From positions 248,001-312,000 of the forward strand of contig SDUX01000003.1 in NCBI GenBank assembly GCA_008729055.1: 64,000 bases of DNA, read 5' to 3'. Every line of letters starts with the position of its first letter. Positions within the stretch are counted from its first letter, which is position 1. Positions 55,464-64,000 of the stretch are shown piece after piece. This DNA comes from Pyropia haitanensis (taxonomy: Eukaryota; Rhodophyta; Bangiophyceae; Bangiales; Bangiaceae). Made by a program: the position numbers and the translations under genes. The notes under the pieces are model-generated. The model saw nothing but the letters and a program-made list of their open reading frames with translations. It had not been told where the DNA came from and did not search any database.

Positions 55464-57989
55464 TCACACCAGCGGGCTGGCCAGTGGCCCGCGCGGGAGC
55501 AGCGCCGCCAGCCGGGCGCTGACCCCCCCCTCGAGCGCAGTGAGCAGGCGGCCGCCGAGACCCACGCCGCCGCCGCCGGTGCCCGCTCCCAGCCGGCGGG
55601 CGGCCGCGAGCAGCGTCCGCGACAGCGCCGGCGGCAGCGCGGCGGTCAGGTCCGACACGAGCACCCCATCCACGACCAGCACCCCCGAGGTGGTGTGCGG
55701 GTGGTAGAGGCCCACCGCGGTCACGCGCGCGACGCCCGTCACGCCCACCCCGCCGCCCGTCGCGTTGATGAGCCGGTCGCCAACGGCAATGGCCGACGCG
55801 GCGACGAGGCGGCCGTTGGCAACGACGTAGTGGTCGGGCGAGAGCGTTAGGGTGGCGTCGCGGTGGCCGCCGCCCACCGACAGGCGGACAAACTCGTGGC
55901 GGCCGCCCGCGGCCTTGTGCGTCCAGCCGTACACGGCCGTCGGGGCGGTGCCTGGCGTCGACGCGACCGACGCGCCGGTGGCCAGCTCCGCGACCGCCAC
56001 CGTCGAGCCGTCAGCGAGGAGCACCCGCGCGGCCGCGGGGAAGCACGCTGGGCCACCATCGTCGCCCGAGCGGCCAGCGCCGTCGCCGCCCCCGCCGCCG
56101 CCGGCGGGCGGCGGCGTCGGTGACGCGGTGGCCGGCGACGTTGCGGGCGGCGAAGACGGACGCGGCGAGCCAAACGAGCCGCCGTCGCCACCGCTGCCGT
56201 CGTTGCCGCCGCCGTTGCCGCTGCCGTTGTTGCCACCGCCGTTGCCGCTGCCGTCGTTGCCACCACCGTTGCCGCTGCCGTTATCGTCATCACTGTTGCC
56301 GCTGCCACCGTCGCCGCTGCCGCCGCCGCCGCCGCCGCCGACTGGCACTGGCGTCCCGGTCGGGGATGGCGACGTGGCCGCCGCCGTTGGTGCCGCCGTC
56401 GACGTGACCGGCGGCGCCGCAGTTGCCGACACTGGCCCGCTTGACGTGCTGGTGGGCGCCGCCGTCGGCGCCGCGGTAGGCGGCGGCGGTGCCACAATGA
56501 CGGGGGGAAGCGCGGCGGGGCGGGTCGGGGATGCGGTCGGCGGCGGCGTCGGTGCCGCCGTCGGAGGGCGGGTGGGCGGTGCGGTGGGTGGGGCCGTCGG
56601 GGGCGCCGTCGGCGGGGCCGTCGACGGGGCCGTCGGCGGGGCTGTCGGCGGGTCCGTCGGGGGCGCCGTCGGCGGGGCCGTTGGGGGAGCCGTAGGTGGG
56701 GCCGTGGGAGGAGCCGTCGGCGGGGCCGTGGGGGGAGCCGTCGGCGGCGCCGTGGGAGGAGCCGTCGGCGGGGCTGTGGGGGGAGCCGTTGGCGGCGCCG
56801 TGGGAGGAGCCGTCGGCGGCGCCGTCGGAGGGGCCGTCGGCGGCGCCGTGGGAGGAGCCGTCGGCGGCGCCGTCGGCGGCGCCGTCGGGGGCGCCGTCGG
56901 CGGGGCTGTCGGCGGGGCCGTCGGGGGCGCCGTCGGCGGCGCGGTTGGCGCGGCCGTCGGCACGCCAGGCCGCGCCGCGCCATCGCCCGCCGCAACCCCC
57001 GCCGCGCCCGTGCGATAGATGCACGCGCCCGGGTTGAACGACACCATAAACGGCTCCCGCGCGGCGAGGAAGATGCCATTGTCGTTGAAGCTGACCGTGT
57101 TGCCCTCCGAGCGCACAAACATGTAGATGCTGCCGCGCAGAAAGAGGTTGCCCGGCCCGCAGTTGCGCGCCCACCGCTCATACCCAACGATCATCTCCCC
57201 CGACGGGCGGAGCAGGTCGTACGTGTTCCGCACGTTGCCCGTGTTGAGCACCGCGTTGCGCACGTTGGTCACCCCCGCCGCCGCCGCCGCCGCCGCGTCA
57301 TCAATGATCGACGACGCGACGAGCGTCGTGTACCGGTCGAGCGCAATGTCCGACGGGCGGTCCATGTTGGCGCGCGAGCACTTGACGCCGTCCATGTAGA
57401 TGCTGCCAAAGGGCGCCCGCCACACGCCGGGCGTGCCCGTATCCAGCACCATCGTGTGGACAATCGTGTAGGCCGGGCAGCTAACGTCCGAGAGGGTGGT
57501 GTTGGACGCCCGCCGGAAGGGGGTGGCGAGCGCGTTGGCCCGCGTAAAGGCCCGCGACGACGCCGCGGCGAGCGCAGCGGCCTGCGCCTCGCCCGCCGCC
57601 ACCGTCGCGGCCTGCGCGCCGCCGACCGCCGCGGTCGCGCCCGCGGCCGACAGGACGAGCGCGTCGGGCAACGACCGCGCCGACGCGGACAATGGCGGCG
57701 GCCGCCGCGAGCCCGCCGCGTCGAGCCGCCGCCACGCGGCGGCGCTCAGGTGGGTGACCGTAATGGACAGGTCGTCCGAGCCGTCGGTCGCGACGCCCAC
57801 CGCGGGACCCCCCGCGGGGACTGCTGCCACGCCGGGCCGCGACGCGGCCACGGCGGCCGCCACCACCACCGCCACCACCGCCCCGACCACCGCCGACCGG
57901 CGTGAGCCGCGCCGGAGGAGGCGGCCGCGCGACCCGCTGCCGCCGCCGCCGCCACGGCCAGCTGCCAAGGGCACCCGACTCAACGCCAT
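55464..57989 (-). CDS. Membrane-anchored or secreted protein with Pro-Thr repeat stalk and C-terminal Hint domain
   Basis: This 841-residue protein ends in a Hint (Hedgehog/intein) self-processing domain of about 190 residues. It begins at Cys 649 in PACFPAAARVLLADGSTVAV, with AELATGASV, LTLSPDHYVVANGRLVAASA, VGDRLINATGG and the late motif VGLYHPHTTSGVLVVDG. Hint domains cleave the bond before the first Cys, splitting the chain or linking its N-part to another molecule. The N-terminus has a basic stretch and a hydrophobic segment (VVGAVVAVVVAAAVAAS), a signal anchor or signal peptide. Residues about 60-330 form a domain I do not recognise, with several Cys and SIYMFVRSEGNTVSFNDNGI. A stalk of about 30 P-T-A-P units and a Gly/Asn/Ser-rich linker separate it from Hint. 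ATG 57989 is chosen over a non-ATG upstream. The His in SPDH replaces the usual TxxH pattern only partly, so activity is probable but not certain. Confidence 0.8.
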   Translation of the reverse strand: MALSRVPLAAGRGGGGGSGSRGRLLRRGSRRSAVVGAVVAVVVAAAVAASRPGVAAVPAGGPAVGVATDGSDDLSITVTHLSAAAWRRLDAAGSRRPPPLSASARSLPDALVLSAAGATAAVGGAQAATVAAGEAQAAALAAASSRAFTRANALATPFRRASNTTLSDVSCPAYTIVHTMVLDTGTPGVWRAPFGSIYMDGVKCSRANMDRPSDIALDRYTTLVASSIIDDAAAAAAAGVTNVRNAVLNTGNVRNTYDLLRPSGEMIVGYERWARNCGPGNLFLRGSIYMFVRSEGNTVSFNDNGIFLAAREPFMVSFNPGACIYRTGAAGVAAGDGAARPGVPTAAPTAPPTAPPTAPPTAPPTAPPTAPPTAPPTAPPTAPPTAPPTAPPTAPPTAPPTAPPTAPPTAPPTAPPTAPPTAPPTAPPTAPPTAPPTAPPTAPPTDPPTAPPTAPSTAPPTAPPTAPPTAPPTRPPTAAPTPPPTASPTRPAALPPVIVAPPPPTAAPTAAPTSTSSGPVSATAAPPVTSTAAPTAAATSPSPTGTPVPVGGGGGGGSGDGGSGNSDDDNGSGNGGGNDGSGNGGGNNGSGNGGGNDGSGGDGGSFGSPRPSSPPATSPATASPTPPPAGGGGGGDGAGRSGDDGGPACFPAAARVLLADGSTVAVAELATGASVASTPGTAPTAVYGWTHKAAGGRHEFVRLSVGGGHRDATLTLSPDHYVVANGRLVAASAIAVGDRLINATGGGVGVTGVARVTAVGLYHPHTTSGVLVVDGVLVSDLTAALPPALSRTLLAAARRLGAGTGGGGVGLGGRLLTALEGGVSARLAALLPRGPLASPLV
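56565..56950 (-). repeat. 12-bp minisatellite encoding P-T-A-P repeats
   Basis: About 30 tandem copies of a 12-bp unit occur; on the plus strand it reads GCCGTCGGCGGG with variants. It codes for a four-residue Pro-Thr-Ala-Pro unit in the stalk of the Hint-domain protein. Such Pro/Thr stalks are usually extended and O-glycosylated. Copy number is likely to vary between strains. Confidence 0.85.
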
Positions 57990-60203
57990 CGTGCCGCTGC
58001 CTTGTCGCCACTGTCCGGGGGAGCGGCCTCGCCCCGATGCCACCACCGTCGACGCCGCCGCCACCGCCACCGCCACCGCCCGCCGACAAACTCAAGCTGT
58101 GGGGGTGTGCCTCGCCAGTGGCCGCCGCCACCGCCTGCCGAGGCACCAACGGCAGTCCACCGCCCGGCGGCTTCCCAGCCGTCGCCCACACCCCCGACGC
58201 TAGGGCGGGGTGATGGTGGTCGCGTCCACCCCGGCACCCCTCCACCAGGGCCCGCGGCCGCGGGTTAAGACGGACGCCGCCGCCCCACACGGGGAAACAC
58301 ACGAGCGCCGCAGGGGAGCGCAAGACGCCGCCCCGCCCCACACAAACCGCCCACCCACCAGCCTCGCGCGAACACGCGCCACCCCCCCCCCCCCCCCCCC
58401 TGCCAGGGAGTCTGCCAGACGCGTCACGCGCCGGTCCCCCCCCCCCCCCCTGCCCCCCCTCCCCCCCCCCCCGCTTCCACCATCGGCGATCTAGCTCAAG
58501 TCGGGCGCGGCCGCTCGCGCCGCCAGCGCAGATGCGGCATCGACCTGATGCGCCCCCCCCCCCCAGCCCCTCCCAACCCCGTCCGCCAGCCCTCACCTCC
58601 AGGGCCATGCACGGCGGCCGTGCAGTAGGCGCCGCCTTGCCCCTCCCCCCAGAGCCCCCCCCCCCCCCCCCCAACTCTGTCCCTGAGGGAAGGGGAAAAG
58701 GGGGTGGCGGGGGTGGGGGGGGGCGCCACTCCCCGACGCACGTGTCCACAGTAGCGGCCGGCCACGGCCGCCGCCGCCGTGGCGGGATGGAATCGCCAGA
58801 GGGCGGAACCGCGACGGGCGGGGGGGGGAGGTGGAGCGGCGGCGGACGCTGCCGCCACCGCAACGACCGTGGCGGCAACGCCGCCCTCCCGCTCGCCCCT
58901 TACACCGCGGCCGCCGCGATGGGCGGCGCGGCCGCCTAGCCGGGGCGGCGCGCCGGGACGGCACGCTCCCCCTCCCCCCGCTGCCCCCACCGCTCCCTCC
59001 CCCCGGCGTGGCCGCCACGACGACGCGGCTGCGGTTGTCGGTAAGAAGACACAACAAATATAGTATAGACCAAGAGAGGGCGGCAACGGCAGGCAACGGA
59101 TGTGGCGCGGGTGCGCGGCCGCCGACCCCCCCCCCCTTCCCCGCGGCGTGGAACGCCCCAAGTGCACGCCATCCACCGTCCCGTCACGTCATCGTCCCGG
59201 GCCGCCCTCCCCCCCAGCCACCCGCTCCTCCCCCACCTTGGTGAGCCGCCACGCACGCGCCGGCCGGCGTCGCGGCCGTCGACGGACGCGCCCGGTCTGG
59301 CCGGCAGCACCTCCCGCCGCCGCCGGGCGGGACCCCCAAGCCGCGCGCGGGCCGCCACGCCGCACGTGGCGCGGTGACGGCGGGCGGTCGCGGCGGGCCG
59401 ACGGGGATGAGCAAGGGACGGAGAGGGAGGGCGGGGAAGAGGGGGGGGGGGGGGGAGGCGAGGGGGAAGGAGAAGCGGGAGAGGGGCCGGGGGGGGGGAG
59501 GGTTGTGGGTACGAGCGCGGCTCTCAGACGGGATAGCGCCGGGCAGCGGCGCGGAAAATTTTTGGCGCCTCCCGTCTCCCCCCCCCCGCCAAACGGCGGC
59601 CGGGCCGCCGAGCAGGGTGCGTTGGGCGCCGAGGAGGTGGTGGCGGTGGTGGCGGTCCTAGACGGCCTCCACGCTGCAAACGGCGGTGGCGGTGCGAGCA
59701 GCGGGGGCGGTGGAAGCGGGCGGGAGCGTGCGCACGGCGGCGGGCACGCGCGCGGCGCGGTGCGTCTGGACGGTCGCCAAGTGGATCTAAACGGCCGTTT
59801 CCAGTGCACGACGCACGCGGCGCTCGGCCGCGGAAATTTGGCGATCGACCCGCGCGCGTCTGCGTGGGCGCCGCTCGCGTCCGCGCACAATTGGTGCGCC
59901 CACCCCGACACTTGGAAGGAGAGGAAATTACCAGACGGGTCATGGGGCGCCCACGACGACGACGCACCGGGAAAGGCGGAAAAAAGCCAAAAACAGCCGA
60001 GGCCGCGCCCGCCCAAAGCCTTGGCCGGCCGCCGTCGGCGCCGCCGTCGGCGCGCCGCCCCACCCCCACCCCCGCCCGCCGCCACTCCTCATCCGGTGCG
60101 TGGGCGCGGCGGCCGGTGGTACCCCCCCGCGGGCGACTCGGCTGCCCGTCTCGGGACTGGCCGGGGCGCGCTGGCCGCGCCGCCGGCTGCTCGTGTGCCC
60201 CCC

Positions 60204-60249
<46 letters not shown>

Positions 60250-60532
60250 CGCCGCCGCGCCGACCAGCCGCCGCTGCCGCTGGGGCTTGGTCAGCGCCCC
60301 CGCCGCCGCCGGTCCCTGCAAGGGTGCACCGCCGGTGCCTCGTCGGTGGCGCCATCCCCCGGCGCGGCCGCCCCCCCCCCCCCCCCCCCCCCCCCCTGCA
60401 CACGTCCCCCCCATCCCTCCACTTTTTCTTTGGTACCCCCGCTTCCGCTCCCCCCCCCTCCCCCCCCCCGCCCGCCAGGTCGTTTTTGCCAGTCCCCCCT
60501 CGCTCCGGCTGCGCCCGCTTCCCTCGCCGGCG
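57990..60532. other. Divergent intergenic region, Hint-domain gene and importin gene
   Basis: This 2.5-kb GC-rich region contains C runs (58381-58400, 58437-58450, 60369-60396) and G runs (59441-59454). There is a short less-GC patch at 59030-59080. Open frames are low-complexity only. It should contain both promoters, but no element is identifiable. Confidence 0.4.
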
Positions 60533-60919
60533 ATGGCGTCGCTCGGCCTGGCCGACACGTCGGCGCTGCTGCTGGCGACGCTCAGCCCCGACGCGGGCGC
60601 CCGCACCGCCGCCGAGGCGGCGCTCGCCGCCGCCGGCGCGGCGGGCGCGCCCGCCAGCGGCGGGCGGGGCGGCGACGCGGGCGCCCCGCCCGGCGGGCTG
60701 CCCTCCCCCGACGAGACCGCCCGCCACGCGGCGGCGCTGCTGGCGCTCGGCGCCGCGGCGGCGCCGCCGCCGGGGACCGCCGCCTCTGCCGCCGCCGCCG
60801 CGGCGGTGCGGCAGGCGGCGGTCATCCGGCTCAAGAACCTGCTCCGCGGGCTCGCCCGCCGTGCCGCCCTCGCCTCTGCCGCCGCCGCGTCGTCGGCCGC
60901 CGCGGCGGCGGGCGGTGGT

Positions 60920-60951
<32 letters not shown>

Positions 60952-61258
60952 TGGTGGCGGCGGCGGTGGTGGTGGTGGTGGTGGTGGTGGTGGTGGCGGC
61001 GGCGGCGGTGCCGACGTGGCGGCGCTGCCGACGCTCCGCGCGGCGACCGCGGCGATCCGCGACGCGCTGCCGCCGGCGTTGGTCGCGACGGCGGGCTCCC
61101 CGCGGCTGGGCGTGCAGCTGGCCGAGGCGGTCAAGGTGGTGATCGCGACGGACTTTCCGGCGCGGTACCCGGCGCTGCTGCCTGCGATTGTGGAGGGGCT
61201 GTCCGCGACGGGTGGGGGGGGGGGGGGCGGCGCGGGTGGAGCTGGGGGCGATGGCGGC

Positions 61259-61290
<32 letters not shown>

Positions 61291-61299
61291 CGGTGGCGG

Positions 61300-61330
<31 letters not shown>

Positions 61331-64000
61331 GTCAGGGCGCTGGCGCCGACGTGGGCGGCGCTGACCACCCTCCGGGCGCTGACCAAGGTGTACGAGTTTT
61401 CCTCCCCAGACGCGTCACGGCTCAACGTGGTGTCGTGCCCCGCGCACGCGGGGCTGGCCTATCCCCGGCAGCCGCTCGACGTGGCCGTCGCGGCGACCTT
61501 CCCCGCCCTCCTCGACCTGGCGGTGCGGCTCGAGGCGGAGCTGGCCGCGGCACCCGGCGCCGAGGACCTCCACGAGCTCCACAAGCTGGCGCTAAAGTGC
61601 TTTTGGTCGGCCATCCAGTACGCGATGCCGCCGGCGCTCGTCGCCGACGGCGGGCGCCTCGGGCGCGGGTGGCTGGATCTGCTCCTCCACGCGCTCCGCC
61701 GGCGGCTACCGCCGCCGCCGGCAGCCGACGCGGCCGACACTGGCGGGGTGGACCCGCCGTCGTGGAAGAGCCGCAAGTGGCTGCTGCACATCCTCCTCCG
61801 CCTGGAGCGGCGGTACGGCGACCCGTCGCGGACGCCCGACGACCAGCCCGCGGCGGGGCAGATGGCGCAGCTGTTCCGGGGGCAGTACGCGGCGGCCGCG
61901 ACGGCGGCGGTGCGGGATATGCTGCTCGCGTCGGTGGCGGCGTCGGCTGGCGGCGCCGCCGACGGCACGCTCGTCGCGCCCCGCCCGACCGCCGCCCTCT
62001 CCCCGCGCGTCGTGTCGCTGGCGCTGGCGTTTGTCGAGGCCGCCGTCGGCGTGGCGGCCATGTGGGCGGAGCTCCGCCCCGCCGCGGCGGCGCTGGTCGA
62101 CACGGTCGTCTTTCCGCTGCTGTGCTTTTCCGACGCGGACGCGGTGACGCTCGAGGAGGACCCGCTCGAGTACGTGCGGCAGCAGGACGAGCTCCGCTCC
62201 GAGGACCGGTACAGCCCGCGGCTGGCCGCGGCGGCGCTCCTCCACGTCCTCGCCTCGATGCGCGTCAAGGCGGTGGTGCTGCCGTTCCTTGCCCGCCTGC
62301 TGGGGCAGGTGCTGGTGCCCGCCGCGGCGGCGGCGCCGGGCTCCCCGGCCGCCGCGTCGCTCAACCGGCTCAAGGACGGGGCGCTGCTAGCGCTGGGGAG
62401 CGTCAAGAACCGGCTCATCCACTCCGAGGTCACCGCCAGCAGCCTCCTCGTGGCGGTCCGTGACCACGTGCTGCCGGTGCTTGCGCCCGGCGGGGGCGCG
62501 CCGCCCTTCCTCGTCGCCCGCGCCGCGTGGCTGGTCGGCCAGTTCGCGTCGCCCGAGTGGAAGGCCTTTACCGATGCGTACGGCGTGGCCGCCGTCCGCG
62601 GCCTGCTCGGCTCCCTCGACCACCCGTCGGTGGCGGTCCGCGCGACGGTAGCGGCGGCGCTGCTGCCCTACGCGGGTGTCGAGGCGCCCGCGGTGGTGGC
62701 GCACCTCGAGGCGGCGGTGCCGTCCATCATTGAGCGCCTCATTGTCCTCACCGATAGCTTTTCGGGCGCGGGCAGCGACGCGGCGGTGGTGCTCGAGACG
62801 ATGGAGGCGTACATGGGGCGGTTTTCGGATCAGGTGGCGCCGCTGGTGCCGGCGCTGACGCAGCGGCTCGTCGCGGCCTTTCTCCGCTCGGCCCCGTCAG
62901 GCGCGGACGGGTCTGGCGGCGTGACGCCCGGGCCCGTCGGGGGCGTCCACCCAGACGATGACGACGACGACGAGGACGACGATGAGGAGCTGTCGGCGGT
63001 GGCGCTCGCCCTCCAGGCCATCACCGCGGTCAATGCGGGCCTGGCCGCTCTGGCCAGCAGCGACCTCCTGTCCGACGCGGAAAAGGTGGCGGGCTTTGCC
63101 GCCACTGAGGCCACCCTCCTCCCCGTTCTCGACGGCATGTTTGACCCCGCCCGGCGGGAGATGTTTGAGGAGAGCCTCGACGTCCTCTCCCAGCTGCTCT
63201 ACCACGCGGGCAGCCTGGGCGTCCGCCCGTCGCCGCCCATGTGGGCCCTCTTCCCGCGCCTCGCCGTTGGCCTCTGCGACGGGTGGACGGCCAACTACGC
63301 GCACCACGCGGTGGCGCCGCTGGACAACTGGATCACGTTTGACTGGGCGGGGCTCGCCGCGCCCGGCCGCCCGTTTCCGCCCGCGCTCGCCGCGCTCGCC
63401 GCGGCGGGCGTCCCGGGCGGCGCGGCAGCCGCCGCCGGCGGCCTCCCCACGTCAGGCCGCTACCTGGACGTGGCCGTCGGGCTGGTGGTGGACCTGTGGG
63501 CGGGCACGGACCGGGACGCGGAGGACGCCGCGGCGGGGTGCAAGATCGCCCAGGCGCTCATCCTGCACGGCAAGGCGGCGGCGGACGGGGCGCTCGACGC
63601 GGCCGCGACGGGGGTGCTGCTGCCGGCCGTCGCCGCCCGCCTGCCGCCGGTGCTCGCTGACCTCCCTCGCGGCGGTGGCGGCGGCGACGACGGCTCGGAC
63701 GACGAGGGCTCTGGGGAGACCCGCAAGCTCGCCGCCGCCCTCTTTAGCATTGTCTGGGCGCTGCTGTGGTACAACGCGCCGCTGACGCTGGGCGCCCTCG
63801 GCGGGGACGCGCCGTTTGCGCGGCTCCTCCAGTCGTACGCGTCGCTGGCGGGCCCGACGGGCGCGGGCGTGTCGCGGGTGCACGACAAGAAGCTGGCGGT
63901 GGTCGGGCTGGGCGCCGCGCTCGCCGCGACGGGCGGCGCCGGCGCGCACGACCGGGACGTGGTGCGGCTGGGGCTGGTCCTCCTCCAGGCGCTCGCGACG
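60533..64000 (+). CDS. Importin-7/8 (Nmd5/Sxm1)-like nuclear transport receptor, runs off right edge
   Basis: This is a beta-karyopherin that imports ribosomal proteins, histones and other cargo under RanGTP control. From ATG 60533 the frame is open through 1,156 codons to the window edge. The N-terminal importin domain includes LLLATLSPDAGARTAAEAAL and RQAAVIRLKNLLRG. HEAT-repeat sequence follows, including VIATDFPARYPALLPAIVEG, LTTLRALTKVYEF, ALKCFWSAIQYAMP, WKSRKWLLHILLRLERRYG and SLALAFVEAAV. The subfamily signature VFPLLCFSDADAVTLEEDP and EYVRQQDELRSEDRYSPRLA matches importin 7/8. An acidic loop HPDDDDDDEDDDEELS (62950-62996) is where these receptors have one. LFSIVWALLWYNAP and RVHDKKLAVVGLGAAL lie near the edge. 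Two large poly-Gly insertions (60910-61015, 61211-61330) are unusual and lie in the N-terminal third. The C-terminal 10% or so is probably missing. Confidence 0.9.
60910..61015 (+). repeat. GGT/GGC microsatellite coding for poly-Gly in the importin gene
   Basis: About 33 consecutive glycine codons (GGT and GGC) lie between SAAAAAG and ADVAALPTLRA. The reading frame is kept across it. Confidence 0.8.
61211..61330 (+). repeat. Second poly-Gly tract in the importin gene
   Basis: A 14-G run and GGC/GGT codons encode about 40 glycines with a few Ala and Asp, between VEGLSAT and VRALAPTW. The frame is intact, in contrast to the broken G runs of other genes. Confidence 0.8.

Overview
This is a nuclear window from a very GC-rich, gene-dense, intron-poor photosynthetic eukaryote. 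My best guess is a bangiophyte red alga (Porphyra/Pyropia-like). The genes are eukaryotic: RAB6, class I histone deacetylase, MAP2K, prefoldin-3, NIP7, importin-7/8, TMEM161 and a Siw14-like phosphatase. Two genes point to a plastid: a rubredoxin-domain protein and a DUF3110 protein, both with transit-peptide-like leaders. Coding sequence is strongly biased to G/C at third positions, with long poly-Ala, poly-Gly and poly-Pro tracts. Introns are few and short, with GTGCGT, GTACGT or GTATGT donors. The genus is inferred from composition and gene content; no species-level marker is visible.

Layout. 0-6 kb: a left-truncated dual-specificity phosphatase (-), a two-domain sulfurtransferase (+) and an amino-acid-permease-like membrane protein (+). 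6-12 kb: a G-rich low-complexity spacer, then a MAP kinase kinase with a long disordered N-terminus (+). 13-20 kb: a rubredoxin-domain protein (-) divergent from a TMEM161 homologue (+), then a DUF3110 protein (-). 20-29 kb: RAB6 (+), a membrane-anchored methyltransferase-like protein (-) and a three-finger C2H2 protein (-). 29-35 kb is a lower-GC region with no gene I can defend. 35-49 kb: a small membrane protein (+), a class I HDAC with a 17-nt microexon (-), a low-complexity hypothetical protein (+), NIP7 (+) and a secreted RCC1/BLIP-II-like protein (-). 49-64 kb: a divergent pair of bacterial-looking secreted paralogues, prefoldin subunit 3 (+), a Hint-domain protein with a Pro-Thr repeat stalk (-) and an importin-7/8-like gene (+) running off the right edge.

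Ten positions in six otherwise convincing genes need a one-base frame correction. At all ten the reading frame needs one extra base, mostly inside a G or C homopolymer. This looks like homopolymer under-calling in the assembly rather than gene decay, so the affected genes are annotated as single genes and the break is stated.

The neighbours do not form an operon-like pathway. Most are unrelated housekeeping genes. The exception is the divergent pair of secreted paralogues, which appears to be a local duplication with a shared promoter-like element.
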